Notes under the pieces: generated by a model
Database searches by the model: none
Seen by the model: only the letters and a program-made list of their open reading frames with translations
Told to the model about the DNA's origin: nothing
Translations under genes and position numbers: made by a program
Source: Clostridiales bacterium
Lineage (GTDB): Bacteria; Bacillota; Clostridia; Oscillospirales; UBA644
Assembly: GCA_003343705.1 (NCBI GenBank)
Contig: QAKR01000012.1
Coordinates: forward strand, 1 to 5,692
Length of the DNA stretch: 5,692 bases
Direction: 5' to 3'
In this document: piece by piece, positions 1-5,435 of the stretch
Layout of the letters: the number at the start of each line of letters is the position of its first letter
Numbering within the stretch: position 1 is the stretch's first letter

Positions 1-374
1 CTATTAAAAGACGCAGAGACAGAAAAAATATTGAAAAAGGTGCTGCTCATATCCGTTCTACCTTTAACAATACAATCGTTACCATTTCCGACGTAATGGG
101 CAACGCTATTTCTTGGGCATCTTCAGGCGGGCTCGGTTTTAAGGGCTCAAAGAAATCCACACCTTTCGCAGCTCAAATGGCAGCTGAAACTGCTGCAAAA
201 GCAGCTATGGATCACGGTATGAAGACCGTTGAAGTTTACGTAAAAGGACCGGGTGCCGGTCGAGAAGCTGCAATCAGAGCTTTACAGACAGCAGGCCTTG
301 AAGTTACTCTTATCAAAGACGTGACCCCGATTCCTCATAATGGCTGTCGTCCGCCAAAAAGACGTCGTGTATAA
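1..374 (+). CDS. rpsK: 30S ribosomal protein S11, 5'-truncated by the window edge
   Basis: This is a small-subunit ribosomal protein that helps form the platform of the 30S subunit near the mRNA exit region and contacts 16S rRNA. The reading frame is open from position 3 and gives 123 residues up to the TAA at 372-374. Family landmarks are an N-terminal RKNIEKGAAHI block, STFNNTIVTI, SWASSGGLGFKGSKKSTPFAAQ, the GPGAGREAAIRAL loop and the basic C-terminus PHNGCRPPKRRRV. S11 is normally about 128-131 residues, so only some 6-8 N-terminal residues and the start codon are missing. The ATG at 96 is internal: the family-typical sequence continues in frame upstream of it. The stop lies 17 nt before rpsD, as expected for one transcript. 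Identification is essentially certain. Confidence 0.97.
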   Translation, partial: IKRRRDRKNIEKGAAHIRSTFNNTIVTISDVMGNAISWASSGGLGFKGSKKSTPFAAQMAAETAAKAAMDHGMKTVEVYVKGPGAGREAAIRALQTAGLEVTLIKDVTPIPHNGCRPPKRRRV

Positions 375-391
375 AATGGAGGTAAATTGAT

Positions 392-1021
392 ATGGCAAGA
401 TATACAGGTCCCGTTTGCAAACTCTGCAGACGTGAGAACACAAAACTCTTCCTCAAAGGCGATAAATGCTTTTCTTCAAAGTGCGCTATGAACAACCCTA
501 AGGTTCAAGTTCCTGGCCAGCACGGTGCAAGACGTACTAAGCTTACTCAGTACGGCACACAGCTTCGTGAAAAGCAAAAAGCTAAGAGATTTTACGGCAT
601 TTTGGAACGTCAGTTCGAAACTTACTTTAACATGGCTAACAATAAAGCCGGCATTACCGGTGATAACCTGCTTCAAATTCTTGAAAGCAGACTTGACAAT
701 GTTGTTTATCGTATGGGCTTTGCAATGTCCCGTCCGGAAGCAAGGCAGCTTGTTACTCACGGCCATTTCACCGTAAATGGTGCAAAAGTGGACATTCCGT
801 CTTACCTTGTTGCTGAAGGCGATGTTATTGCCGTAAAAGATAAAAGCAAAGAAAGCACCAAAATTAAGGCTGTTGTTGAAGCTAACTCTTCAAAACCTGC
901 TACTCCTTGGCTTGATGTTGATAAGGAAAACTACGCTGGTAAGGTTGTAAGAATCCCCGAAGCGTCTGAGATAGATATGCCTATCGAAGTACATCTTATC
1001 GTCGAATTGTATTCAAAATAA
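392..1021 (+). CDS. rpsD: 30S ribosomal protein S4, zinc-binding four-cysteine form
   Basis: This primary 16S rRNA-binding protein nucleates assembly of the 30S body and helps form the mRNA entry channel. It is 209 residues, a usual length. The N-terminus MARYTGPVCKLCRRE carries Cys9 and Cys12, followed by Cys26 and Cys31, the pattern of the zinc-containing version. The S4 RNA-binding domain is at about residues 97-160 (SRLDNVVYRMGFAMSRPEARQ, then HGHFTVNG). The C-terminus EVHLIVELYSK is typical. A GGAGG at 378-382 sits 9 nt before the ATG and fixes the start. Placement between rpsK and rpoA is common in Clostridia, whereas in Bacillus the gene lies elsewhere. In several bacteria S4 represses translation of its own operon; whether this copy does so cannot be told from the sequence. 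Confidence 0.97.
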   Translation: MARYTGPVCKLCRRENTKLFLKGDKCFSSKCAMNNPKVQVPGQHGARRTKLTQYGTQLREKQKAKRFYGILERQFETYFNMANNKAGITGDNLLQILESRLDNVVYRMGFAMSRPEARQLVTHGHFTVNGAKVDIPSYLVAEGDVIAVKDKSKESTKIKAVVEANSSKPATPWLDVDKENYAGKVVRIPEASEIDMPIEVHLIVELYSK

Positions 1022-1060
1022 GGTTTACTTATTTTTTGAACGCTGTAAACTACTTTATGA

Positions 1061-1080
1061 AAACACTATTTTTAGTGTTT
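1061..1080 (+). other. Perfect 8-bp hairpin just before the rpoA ribosome binding site
   Basis: AAACACTA at 1061-1068 pairs perfectly with TAGTGTTT at 1073-1080 around a TTTT loop. It ends two bases before the rpoA Shine-Dalgarno sequence, inside the 75-nt rpsD-rpoA gap, the longest gap of this operon segment. A second weaker pairing, GTTTAC at 1023-1028 with GTAAAC at 1045-1050, lies upstream. The stem is AT-rich and has no clean T-run, so it is a poor terminator. It could instead modulate rpoA translation or mark an RNA processing site. Function is inferred only. Confidence 0.4.
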
Positions 1081-1082
1081 AG

Positions 1083-1088
1083 AAAGGA
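1083..1088 (+). promoter_or_regulatory. Ribosome binding site that decides the rpoA start
   Basis: AAAGGA at 1083-1088 lies 8 nt before the ATG at 1097. An in-frame ATG at 1088 overlaps this Shine-Dalgarno sequence and has nothing suitable upstream of it. The start is therefore placed at 1097, which also gives the family-typical N-terminus MIEIEKP. Confidence 0.8.
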
Positions 1089-1096
1089 TGCGTACC

Positions 1097-2047
1097 ATGA
1101 TAGAAATAGAGAAACCTACAATTGAAGCATTAGACTGTAAAGAAGACGGTACTTACGGCAAATTTGTCGTAGAACCGCTTGAAAGAGGATATGGTATAAC
1201 TCTCGGTAATTCTTTAAGAAGGATTTTATTATCTTCCTTGCAGGGTGCGGCTGTAACATCTATAAAAATCGACGGTATACAGCATGAGTTTTCAACAATC
1301 CCCGGAGTTAAAGAAGATATTACTGAAATCGTTCTTAACATGAAAGGTCTTATCGCAAGATTGCACGGTAACTCCTCAAAATACGCTTATATCGACGTTC
1401 AGGACGAAGGCGAAGTTACGGCTGCGGATATTAAAGCCGACAGCGATATCGAAATACTGAACCCGGAAATGCATATTGCGACTTTAGGTAAAGGTGCACG
1501 CCTTTATATGGAAATTACTATCGGAATGGGCCGTGGATACGTTCCATCTGAAAAGAACAAATCAGCAGAAGCTCCTATAGGGCTTATTGCAATGGATTCT
1601 TCTCATTCACCTATTACGATGGTTAATTATGAAGTCGAAAACACACGTGTAGGACAGATTACAGACTATGATAAGCTTACTTTGGAAGTTTGGACAAACG
1701 GAACAATATCTGCAACATCTGCAGTATCGCTTTCCGCCAAAATAATGAGCGAGCATCTTTCATTATTCATCGACCTTGCTGAAGAAAGTGTTGTTGATGA
1801 TGAAGTCTGGAAAGGCAACGATGGAGAAGTTAAAGAACAGATATTGAATAAAACTATTGATGAGCTTGATTTCTCTGTCCGTTCATTCAACTGTCTCAAA
1901 CGTGCAGGCATAAACACTGTCGGTGATTTAATAAACAAGTCTCCCGACGAAATGATGAGAGTTCGTAATTTGGGTAAAAAATCTCTTGAAGAGGTTATTG
2001 CAAAACTCGAAGAATACGGTCTTACATTTTCATTAGACAAAGAATGA
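1097..2047 (+). CDS. rpoA: DNA-directed RNA polymerase subunit alpha
   Basis: The alpha subunit dimerises to start assembly of RNA polymerase core; its C-terminal domain contacts UP-element DNA and activators. From the ATG at 1097 it has 316 residues, a normal length. The N-terminal assembly domain (about 1-230) carries the GNSLRRILLSS motif at 37-47 and the conserved HEFSTIPGVKEDITEIVLN segment. A short linker is followed by the C-terminal domain (about 248-312) with VRSFNCLK, where Arg262 matches the UP-element-binding Arg265 of E. coli, and RNLGKKSLEEV forming the helix-hairpin-helix. It lies between rpsD and rplQ, 30 nt before rplQ, in the standard alpha-operon position. Nothing is truncated or unusual. 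Confidence 0.98.
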   Translation: MIEIEKPTIEALDCKEDGTYGKFVVEPLERGYGITLGNSLRRILLSSLQGAAVTSIKIDGIQHEFSTIPGVKEDITEIVLNMKGLIARLHGNSSKYAYIDVQDEGEVTAADIKADSDIEILNPEMHIATLGKGARLYMEITIGMGRGYVPSEKNKSAEAPIGLIAMDSSHSPITMVNYEVENTRVGQITDYDKLTLEVWTNGTISATSAVSLSAKIMSEHLSLFIDLAEESVVDDEVWKGNDGEVKEQILNKTIDELDFSVRSFNCLKRAGINTVGDLINKSPDEMMRVRNLGKKSLEEVIAKLEEYGLTFSLDKE

Positions 2048-2077
2048 CGTTAATATAAGAAAGGAGGCTGCTGTTTC

Positions 2078-2560
2078 ATGGCTAACAGAAAACTCGGCGT
2101 AAAGAGCAATCACAGAAAGGCTATGCTTCGCGGCATGACCACATTTCTGCTTGAAAAAGGTCAAATTGAAACAACGGTAACAAGAGCAAAAGAATTAAGA
2201 GCGACAACGGAAAAAATGATCACTTTGGCAAAAACCGATTCGCTTCATAATAAAAGACAGGCAATGGCATATATTACAAAAGAGGATGTAGTTAAAAAGC
2301 TTTTTGACGAAATCGCTCCTTTGAATGAAAAGCGCAACGGCGGTTATACCCGTATAATCAAAATGGGTCCCCGCAGAGGCGACTGTGCTGAAATGGCTAT
2401 TATTCAGATAATCGACTTCCCGAAGCCGAAGGTTGAGAAGAAACTCGACAAAAAGGCTGAAAAAGAAGCTGAAAAGGCTGCTAAAAAAGCTGCTAAAGCT
2501 GATAAAAAAGCTTCTGCAGAAGCTAAAGAAGAAGCTGCTGAAGAAGCAAAAGCTGAATAA
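2078..2560 (+). CDS. rplQ: 50S ribosomal protein L17 with a long charged C-terminal tail
   Basis: L17 is a large-subunit protein located near the peptide exit tunnel. The conserved core is at residues 1-112: MANRKLGVKSNHRKAMLRGM, then LLEKGQIETTVTRAKELR, and near its end GGYTRIIKMGPRRGDCAEMA. The usual bacterial protein is about 112-130 residues; this one has 160 because of a tail from about residue 116 made almost wholly of Lys, Ala and Glu. The tail is expected to be helical or disordered; similar low-complexity tails occur on ribosomal proteins of some Clostridia. AAGGAGG at 2061-2067 lies 10 nt before the ATG and fixes the start. It is the last gene of the operon, closed by the terminator that begins 10 nt after its stop. 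Confidence 0.97.
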   Translation: MANRKLGVKSNHRKAMLRGMTTFLLEKGQIETTVTRAKELRATTEKMITLAKTDSLHNKRQAMAYITKEDVVKKLFDEIAPLNEKRNGGYTRIIKMGPRRGDCAEMAIIQIIDFPKPKVEKKLDKKAEKEAEKAAKKAAKADKKASAEAKEEAAEEAKAE

Positions 2561-2570
2561 TTTAAGATTA

Positions 2571-2599
2571 AAAGCCGCGTGTTACACGCGGCTTTTTTT
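2571..2599 (+). terminator. Rho-independent terminator of the rpsK-rplQ operon
   Basis: A perfect 11-bp stem (AAAGCCGCGTG at 2571-2581 with CACGCGGCTTT at 2585-2595) with a TTA loop runs into seven T residues at 2593-2599. It starts 10 nt after the rplQ stop codon. The stem is GC-rich in the middle and the T-run is clean, so this is a strong intrinsic terminator. Confidence 0.95.
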
Positions 2600-2608
2600 G
2601 GGCTTTTA

Positions 2609-2632
2609 AACGGTTGAATGATATCAACCGTT
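2609..2632. other. Second 9-bp inverted repeat after the operon terminator
   Basis: AACGGTTGA at 2609-2617 pairs perfectly with TCAACCGTT at 2624-2632 around a 6-nt loop. It lies 10 nt after the T-run of the rplQ terminator. No clean T-run follows (ATTTACTT), so it is at best a backup terminator; it may equally be the boundary between the conserved operon and the repeat region. Confidence 0.5.
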
Positions 2633-2660
2633 ATTTACTTATTAATAATAAAACATTAAC

Positions 2661-2846
2661 CACATACGTGGCATTCTAAAAATTTAAAACTTGAATACAA
2701 AAAAGACCATGCTGTAGAAACCTAAGAAAATTAAAATTTATTACACAACAGCCTTCGAGCATGATAAATAGACCATTCTGTAACGCCTCACAATATTAAA
2801 GTTTGACTACACTTTTGTAGTACTACACATCTCTCAAAGCTTTCAC
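2661..2846 (+). repeat. Leader A: degenerate tandem units of about 33-36 nt before core A
   Basis: This AT-rich stretch contains several degenerate units that read roughly TAGACCA-(T/C)-TCTGTAA, a C-rich spot, then AAAATTAAAA. Clear unit starts are AAGACCATGCTGTAG at 2703 and TAGACCATTCTGTAAC at 2769, 66 nt apart. Between and after them lie shorter units of the TTATTACACAACAG and TTTGACTACAC type. The last carries a small palindrome, ACTACA-CTTT-TGTAGT. The same leader precedes cores B and C. No open frame or ribosome binding site gives a credible gene here. Confidence 0.65.
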
Positions 2847-2928
2847 AACAACCCCCAATCCGGCCTCGCACAGCGAGGTAAACCGCAAGGCGGTTTTGCC
2901 CACTATGTGGGCGGGATTTGGGGTTGTT
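2847..2928 (+). other. Cloverleaf-like 5' domain of element A
   Basis: A near-perfect 15-bp closing stem (one C/T mismatch at 2856 and 2919) surrounds three adjacent hairpins: CCTCGC/GCGAGG with loop ACA, AAACCGC/GCGGTTT with loop AAG, and GCCCAC/GTGGGC with loop TAT. The equivalents are 3518-3599 in copy B and 5074-5155 in copy C. Copy C changes the first hairpin to CCTTGC/GCAAGG, a paired C-G to T-A change, and the triloops differ between copies. It is too short in its arms and lacks the T-loop sequence of a tRNA. Confidence 0.8.
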
Positions 2929-3056
2929 TCAGCGTCCGCGGAGCCGTGGCGACAAGCGGATGCGGTCTTGGTGTGGAAAGTATAAAAAAGGTGTATTGTT
3001 TAATAATTTTGTTTATGGAAGGGATGAAGTGGCAAACCTGCCACTTCATTAGCAAT

Positions 3057-3105
3057 GTGCGTTTTGCGATTATTCGTCGAAGACGCATAATCGCAAATGT
3101 CGCAC
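3057..3105 (+). other. Long 3' hairpin of element A
   Basis: GTGCG at 3057-3061 pairs with CGCAC at 3101-3105. Inside, TTTGCGATTAT at 3063-3073 pairs with ATAATCGCAAA at 3087-3097, a T/C mismatch follows, and CGTC pairs with GACG around a GAA loop. The equivalents are 3727-3775 (B), 5282-5330 (C) and the minus-strand 5681-5633 (D). This is the part with the strongest evidence of compensatory change. Confidence 0.85.
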
Positions 3106-3136
3106 GCGTATCGTAATCGCCGTAGGCGCAAGGAGA

Positions 3137-3371
3137 ATAAATTGTTTAAATGGTAAAAATAGCTGTTAAACAATAAAAACGGCTACTCAAAAGCTAACGA
3201 TTAATAAATAATAGTTAAATGATAGCTACTCACGAATGAAACATATTTAAAAGATAGCCACAATTAAATAATGGTTTTTAAAAATAACTACTTGGCAAGT
3301 AACAATTAATAAATAATGGGCGAATGATAGCTACCCCGAGAGATTATTGGAATTTTATTACAATAGATTGA
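3137..3371. repeat. AT-rich spacer with short dispersed repeats between elements A and B
   Basis: No gene is visible in this stretch. It contains degenerate copies of a motif of about 29 nt that begins TTAATAAATAAT and ends GATAGCTAC, with the two parts 20 nt apart in both clear copies (3201-3229 and 3306-3334). Weaker versions occur near 3155-3186 (AATAGCTG, ACGGCTAC) and 3250-3290 (GATAGCCAC, AATAACTAC). Related copies return after the kinase gene at about 4806-4890, so the spacer belongs to the repeat array. Confidence 0.6.
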
Positions 3372-3517
3372 AATATGATACGTGGTAGAGCTTTACAAAA
3401 TTAAAACTTGATTACACAACAGTCTTCGAACATGTTAAATAGACCACTATGTAAAGCCCTACGAAATTAAAACTAGACTGCACTTTTGTAGTATTACAAA
3501 ATTCTCAAAACAATAAC
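3372..3517 (+). repeat. Leader B: tandem units of about 33-36 nt before core B
   Basis: This leader shows the tandem structure most clearly. A unit ending CAAAATTAAAAC at about 3409 is followed by TTGATTACACAACAG, then TAGACCACTATGTAAAG at 3440, then TAGACTGCACTTTTGTAG at 3474 ending in CAAAAC just before the core. Neighbouring units share a TAGAC/TTGAY start and an AAATTAAAAC-like end. It aligns with leaders A and C. No gene is visible. Confidence 0.65.
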
Positions 3518-3806
3518 AACAACCCCAAATCCTACCTCGCTGTGCGAGGTAAACCGCACGGCGGTTTTGCCCACGTTGTGGGCAGGATTCGGGGGTGTTT
3601 CAGCGTTCGCGGAGACGTGGCGAATGGCGGATGCGGTCTTGATCGTGAAATAATAAAAAGGTTAATTGCTGCGAAATCTACTTTACGGAAGGTATGAAGT
3701 GGCAAGCCTGCCACCTCATTAGCAATGTGCGTTTTGCGATTAGGCGTCTTCGACGAATAACCGCAAATGTCGCACGCGTATCGTAATCGCCGAAAGACGG
3801 GAGAGA
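3518..3806 (+). repeat. Structured repeat element, core copy B
   Basis: This is the second full copy, with nearly the same spacing as A throughout (offset 670-671). The outer stem (3518-3532 with 3585-3599) has two mismatches. The three triloop hairpins are at 3535-3549, 3551-3567 and 3569-3583, with loops TGT, ACG and GTT. The fourth stem is GCGTTCGC at 3603-3610 with GCGGATGC at 3627-3634. The 11-bp hairpin at 3694-3719 has one A/C mismatch. In the long 3' hairpin the 13-nt apex at 3744-3756 is the exact reverse complement of the A apex at 3074-3086, as if flipped. The element ends about 28 nt before the -35 box of the kinase promoter. Confidence 0.85.
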
Positions 3807-3833
3807 AGATAAAAATAATTTTAATTTTTCTAC

Positions 3834-3862
3834 TTGTAAAGACATTGAAATTGTTATATAAT
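3834..3862 (+). promoter_or_regulatory. Sigma-A-type promoter of the amino acid kinase gene
   Basis: TTGTAA at 3834-3839 (four of six matches to TTGACA) is separated by 17 nt from a perfect TATAAT at 3857-3862. The DNA around it is very AT-rich. It lies 45 nt before the kinase start codon and directly after repeat copy B, so the gene can be expressed on its own. Confidence 0.8.
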
Positions 3863-3892
3863 ATAAATTATATATAGAATGTTTGATATTAT

Positions 3893-3897
3893 GGAGG
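3893..3897 (+). promoter_or_regulatory. Ribosome binding site that decides the kinase start
   Basis: GGAGG at 3893-3897 is 9 nt before the ATG at 3907. A longer in-frame reading from a TTG at 3883 would begin upstream of this site and add eight residues with no family resemblance, so the ATG is preferred. Confidence 0.85.
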
Positions 3898-3906
3898 CAA
3901 TTAAAA

Positions 3907-4734
3907 ATGAATTTTGATTGTGATTATGTTGGGAAAATAGGTTCAATGGCATTGATTCGTAAAGAAGATAACGAAATTGATTACAATATCTTTTCACGTC
4001 TCGGAGCAGATTTATGTCCTGGTTGGATATGGATTTCTTCAGGAGCTACAGAGATTGGTCGAATAGATTATATGAAACGCAATAATAATGTGGAGCTTTC
4101 CGGTGATATAGACGATGTAAAGACGGATTACGCGTCACAAGGTCAAGCGATTCTTATGGAGAACTACCGAAGGTTTATTAATCAATCATTTAGCGTAAGA
4201 CAAGTATTATTAGAACATCAACATTTTAATGACATGGAAAAATGTGAACATATAAGAAAATTATTGTTTAGATGCTGTAAACAGAATGCCATTCCCATTA
4301 TTAATTATAATGACCCTGTCAGTAATGATGAAAACCGTAAAATGGAGCTTAATAATCTCCGTGAATATACAGATAATGTAGTTGAATGTGTGGATAACGA
4401 TGAAACAGCCGCTGTAGTAGCTACTCTTATGAAAGCTAAAACTCTTGTAATTTTGACTGGAGTAGATGGGATATATGCTAGACATAATGATCCCTCTACA
4501 CTAATTAAGGAAATCTCCGGAGCAAACACCTATGAACTTATTGAAAATATTCGAGTAGCACAAAACGGATGCATCGGAGCTTCCAGAGCAGGCGCAAATG
4601 GAGCCAAAGCTAAATTGGAATATATTATAGAACCAATTAAAAACGGAACAACAGTTATCATAGGTAACGCCCACCATAAGCTTTCAGATTTAATCAACGG
4701 AAAAGTAGAACGAACGATTATACATATAAGGTAA
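3907..4734 (+). CDS. Glutamate 5-kinase-like amino acid kinase, without PUA domain
   Basis: This 275-residue protein has the amino acid kinase fold and resembles ProB, which phosphorylates glutamate in the first step of proline synthesis. Motifs in order are KIGS (10-13, ATP site), ISSGATEIG (43-51), YASQGQAILMENY (75-87), NYND (133-136, ProB has NEND), VDNDETAA (162-169, ProB GDNDTLSA), LTGVDGIY (183-190, ProB LTDVDGLY) and GANGAKAKLE (229-238, replacing the ProB GTGGM..KLE motif). The distance from NYND to DND is about 30 residues, against about 14 in E. coli ProB, so there is an insertion at 137-160. The C-terminal PUA domain is absent. No proA or proC is next to it. Codons are AT-rich compared with the ribosomal genes, and the gene sits inside a repeat array, both compatible with transfer. 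The substrate may not be glutamate; other acidic amino acids or a protein partner are possible. Confidence 0.8.
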   Translation: MNFDCDYVGKIGSMALIRKEDNEIDYNIFSRLGADLCPGWIWISSGATEIGRIDYMKRNNNVELSGDIDDVKTDYASQGQAILMENYRRFINQSFSVRQVLLEHQHFNDMEKCEHIRKLLFRCCKQNAIPIINYNDPVSNDENRKMELNNLREYTDNVVECVDNDETAAVVATLMKAKTLVILTGVDGIYARHNDPSTLIKEISGANTYELIENIRVAQNGCIGASRAGANGAKAKLEYIIEPIKNGTTVIIGNAHHKLSDLINGKVERTIIHIR

Positions 4735-4932
4735 TATATTATTTTAGTATTTTTGTCCTAGCAAATAAATAATCATTATAGTAATAATGCAGCGTAGTAA
4801 ATTAAAATTAATAGACATGATAGCTACCAAGGAATGAAAAAAAACTATAAAACAGAAACGTTTAATAAATAATAATTAAATAATAGTAAACCTGATAAAT
4901 AGCTTATTAATATTTTTATAGAAGAATTTTAA
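4735..4932. repeat. AT-rich spacer after the kinase with spacer-type repeats
   Basis: No gene and no convincing terminator is visible after the kinase stop. A weak AT-only inverted repeat (CATTAT at 4774-4779 with ATAATG at 4784-4789) lacks a T-run. The stretch carries GATAGCTAC at 4819-4827 followed by CAAGGAATGAAA, matching GATAGCTACTCACGAATGAAA at 3221-3241, and TTTAATAAATAATAATTAAA at 4861-4880. It is therefore the same kind of spacer as 3137-3371, now separated from core B by the kinase gene. Confidence 0.55.
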
Positions 4933-5073
4933 TTAGTTACACGGTAGATCTCAACAAAGATATACTTGACTACAAATAAGCCCACATCAAATAAAATAGG
5001 TCATTCTGTAAAGCCTTACAAAATTAAAATAGATCACACTTTTGTAGTACAACAAAATTCTCAAGACAATAAC
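4933..5073 (+). repeat. Leader C: tandem units of about 33-36 nt before core C
   Basis: This aligns with leaders A and B. Units include CACGGTAGATCTCAACAAAG near 4940, ACTTGACTACAAATAAG near 4965, AATAGGTCATTCTGTAAAG near 4996 and ACACTTTTGTAGTACAAC near 5036, ending in AAAATTCTC before the core. An open frame through it is only a by-product of the repeat sequence and is not kept in copies A or B. Confidence 0.6.
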
Positions 5074-5363
5074 AGCAACCCCAAATCCTACCTTGCAAAG
5101 CAAGGTAAACCGCAAGGCGGTTTTGCCCACTTTGTGGGCAGGATTCGGGGGTGTTTCAGCGTCCGTTGAGGCGTGCCGATAGACGGATGCGGTCTTGATG
5201 TGGTAAGTCAAAAAAGGTCTATTGCTACAAAGTCATCTTTATGGAACTATGAGGTGGCAAACATGCCACTTCATTAGCAATGTGCGTTTTGCGATTATTC
5301 GTCGAAGACTCATAATCGCAAATGTCGCACGCGTATCGTAATCGCCGCAAGGCGCAGGAAGGA
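5074..5363 (+). repeat. Structured repeat element, core copy C
   Basis: This third full copy lies about 2225 nt after A and 1555 nt after B. The outer stem is 5074-5088 with 5141-5155. The triloop hairpins are at 5091-5105 (CCTTGC/GCAAGG, a paired change against A and B), 5107-5123 and 5125-5139. The fourth stem, GCGTCCGT at 5159-5166 with ACGGATGC at 5183-5190, has a paired C-G to T-A change at its loop end. The 11-bp hairpin at 5249-5274 has a G-T wobble. The long 3' hairpin at 5282-5330 keeps the A orientation but has lost one pair near its loop (GACT in place of GACG). The tail ends with GCCGCAAGGC. Confidence 0.85.
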
Positions 5364-5435
5364 TAAATTATTTTAAGGTTGAAAATGCAGAGTGGTAAGT
5401 ATAGATTAAACGGCGAAAAATTTAAAAATGGTTGA
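5364..5435. other. Junction between element C and the inverted D unit
   Basis: A short AT-rich stretch with no gene. On one side the repeats are read on the plus strand, and on the other on the minus strand, so the orientation switch of the array lies here. No target-site duplication or insertion-sequence end could be seen. Confidence 0.4.

Larger units (their letters stand above)
2847..3136 (+). repeat. Structured repeat element, core copy A
   Basis: A GC-rich element of about 290 nt stands out sharply from its AT-rich flanks. In order it holds: an outer stem (2847-2861 with 2914-2928, 14 of 15 paired); three triloop hairpins inside it (2864-2878, 2880-2896, 2898-2912); a stem at 2932-2939 with 2956-2963; a variable A/T-rich linker; a perfect 11-bp hairpin at 3024-3049; the fully conserved CATTAGCAATGTG; a long hairpin at 3057-3105; and a conserved tail ACGCGTATCGTAATCGCC ending in a small hairpin. 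Copies B and C share all parts with almost no length change. Small open frames crossing it are not preserved between copies, so it is read as a non-coding structured element. No transposase or known RNA family was recognised. Confidence 0.85.

Noticed and set aside
96..374. S11 starting at the ATG at 96
   Set aside because: The S11 family sequence continues in frame upstream to position 3, so this ATG is internal.
1088..1096. rpoA start at the ATG at 1088
   Set aside because: This ATG overlaps the Shine-Dalgarno sequence used for the ATG at 1097, and the residues it would add are not typical of the family.
2847..2928. Cloverleaf domain as a tRNA gene
   Set aside because: It has three similar triloop hairpins and a 15-bp closing stem. 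There is no 7-nt anticodon loop, no TTCRANY-type T-loop and no 7-bp acceptor end with the usual tail.
2907..3116. A 69-codon open frame across element A, and similar frames in copies B and C, including the minus-strand frames
   Set aside because: No suitable ribosome binding site is present, and the frames are interrupted at different points in B and C (for example a TGA in C at 5167-5169). The differences between copies preserve stems rather than codons.
3372..3517. Tandem units of about 33 nt as a CRISPR array
   Set aside because: The units are degenerate and follow each other with no unique spacers of constant length, and no cas gene is present.
3883..3906. Kinase start at the TTG at 3883
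   Set aside because: It lies upstream of the GGAGG at 3893-3897 and has no ribosome binding site of its own; the added residues do not resemble the family.
4774..4789. Inverted repeat after the kinase as a terminator
   Set aside because: The stem is only 6 bp, nearly all A-T, and is not followed by a T-run.
2847..5363. Elements as integron attC sites flanking a gene cassette (B, kinase, C)
   Set aside because: The ends do not show the RYYYAAC and GTTRRRY core sites in the right places, the kinase has its own promoter, and no integrase is visible. The element is also multi-stem rather than a single imperfect hairpin.
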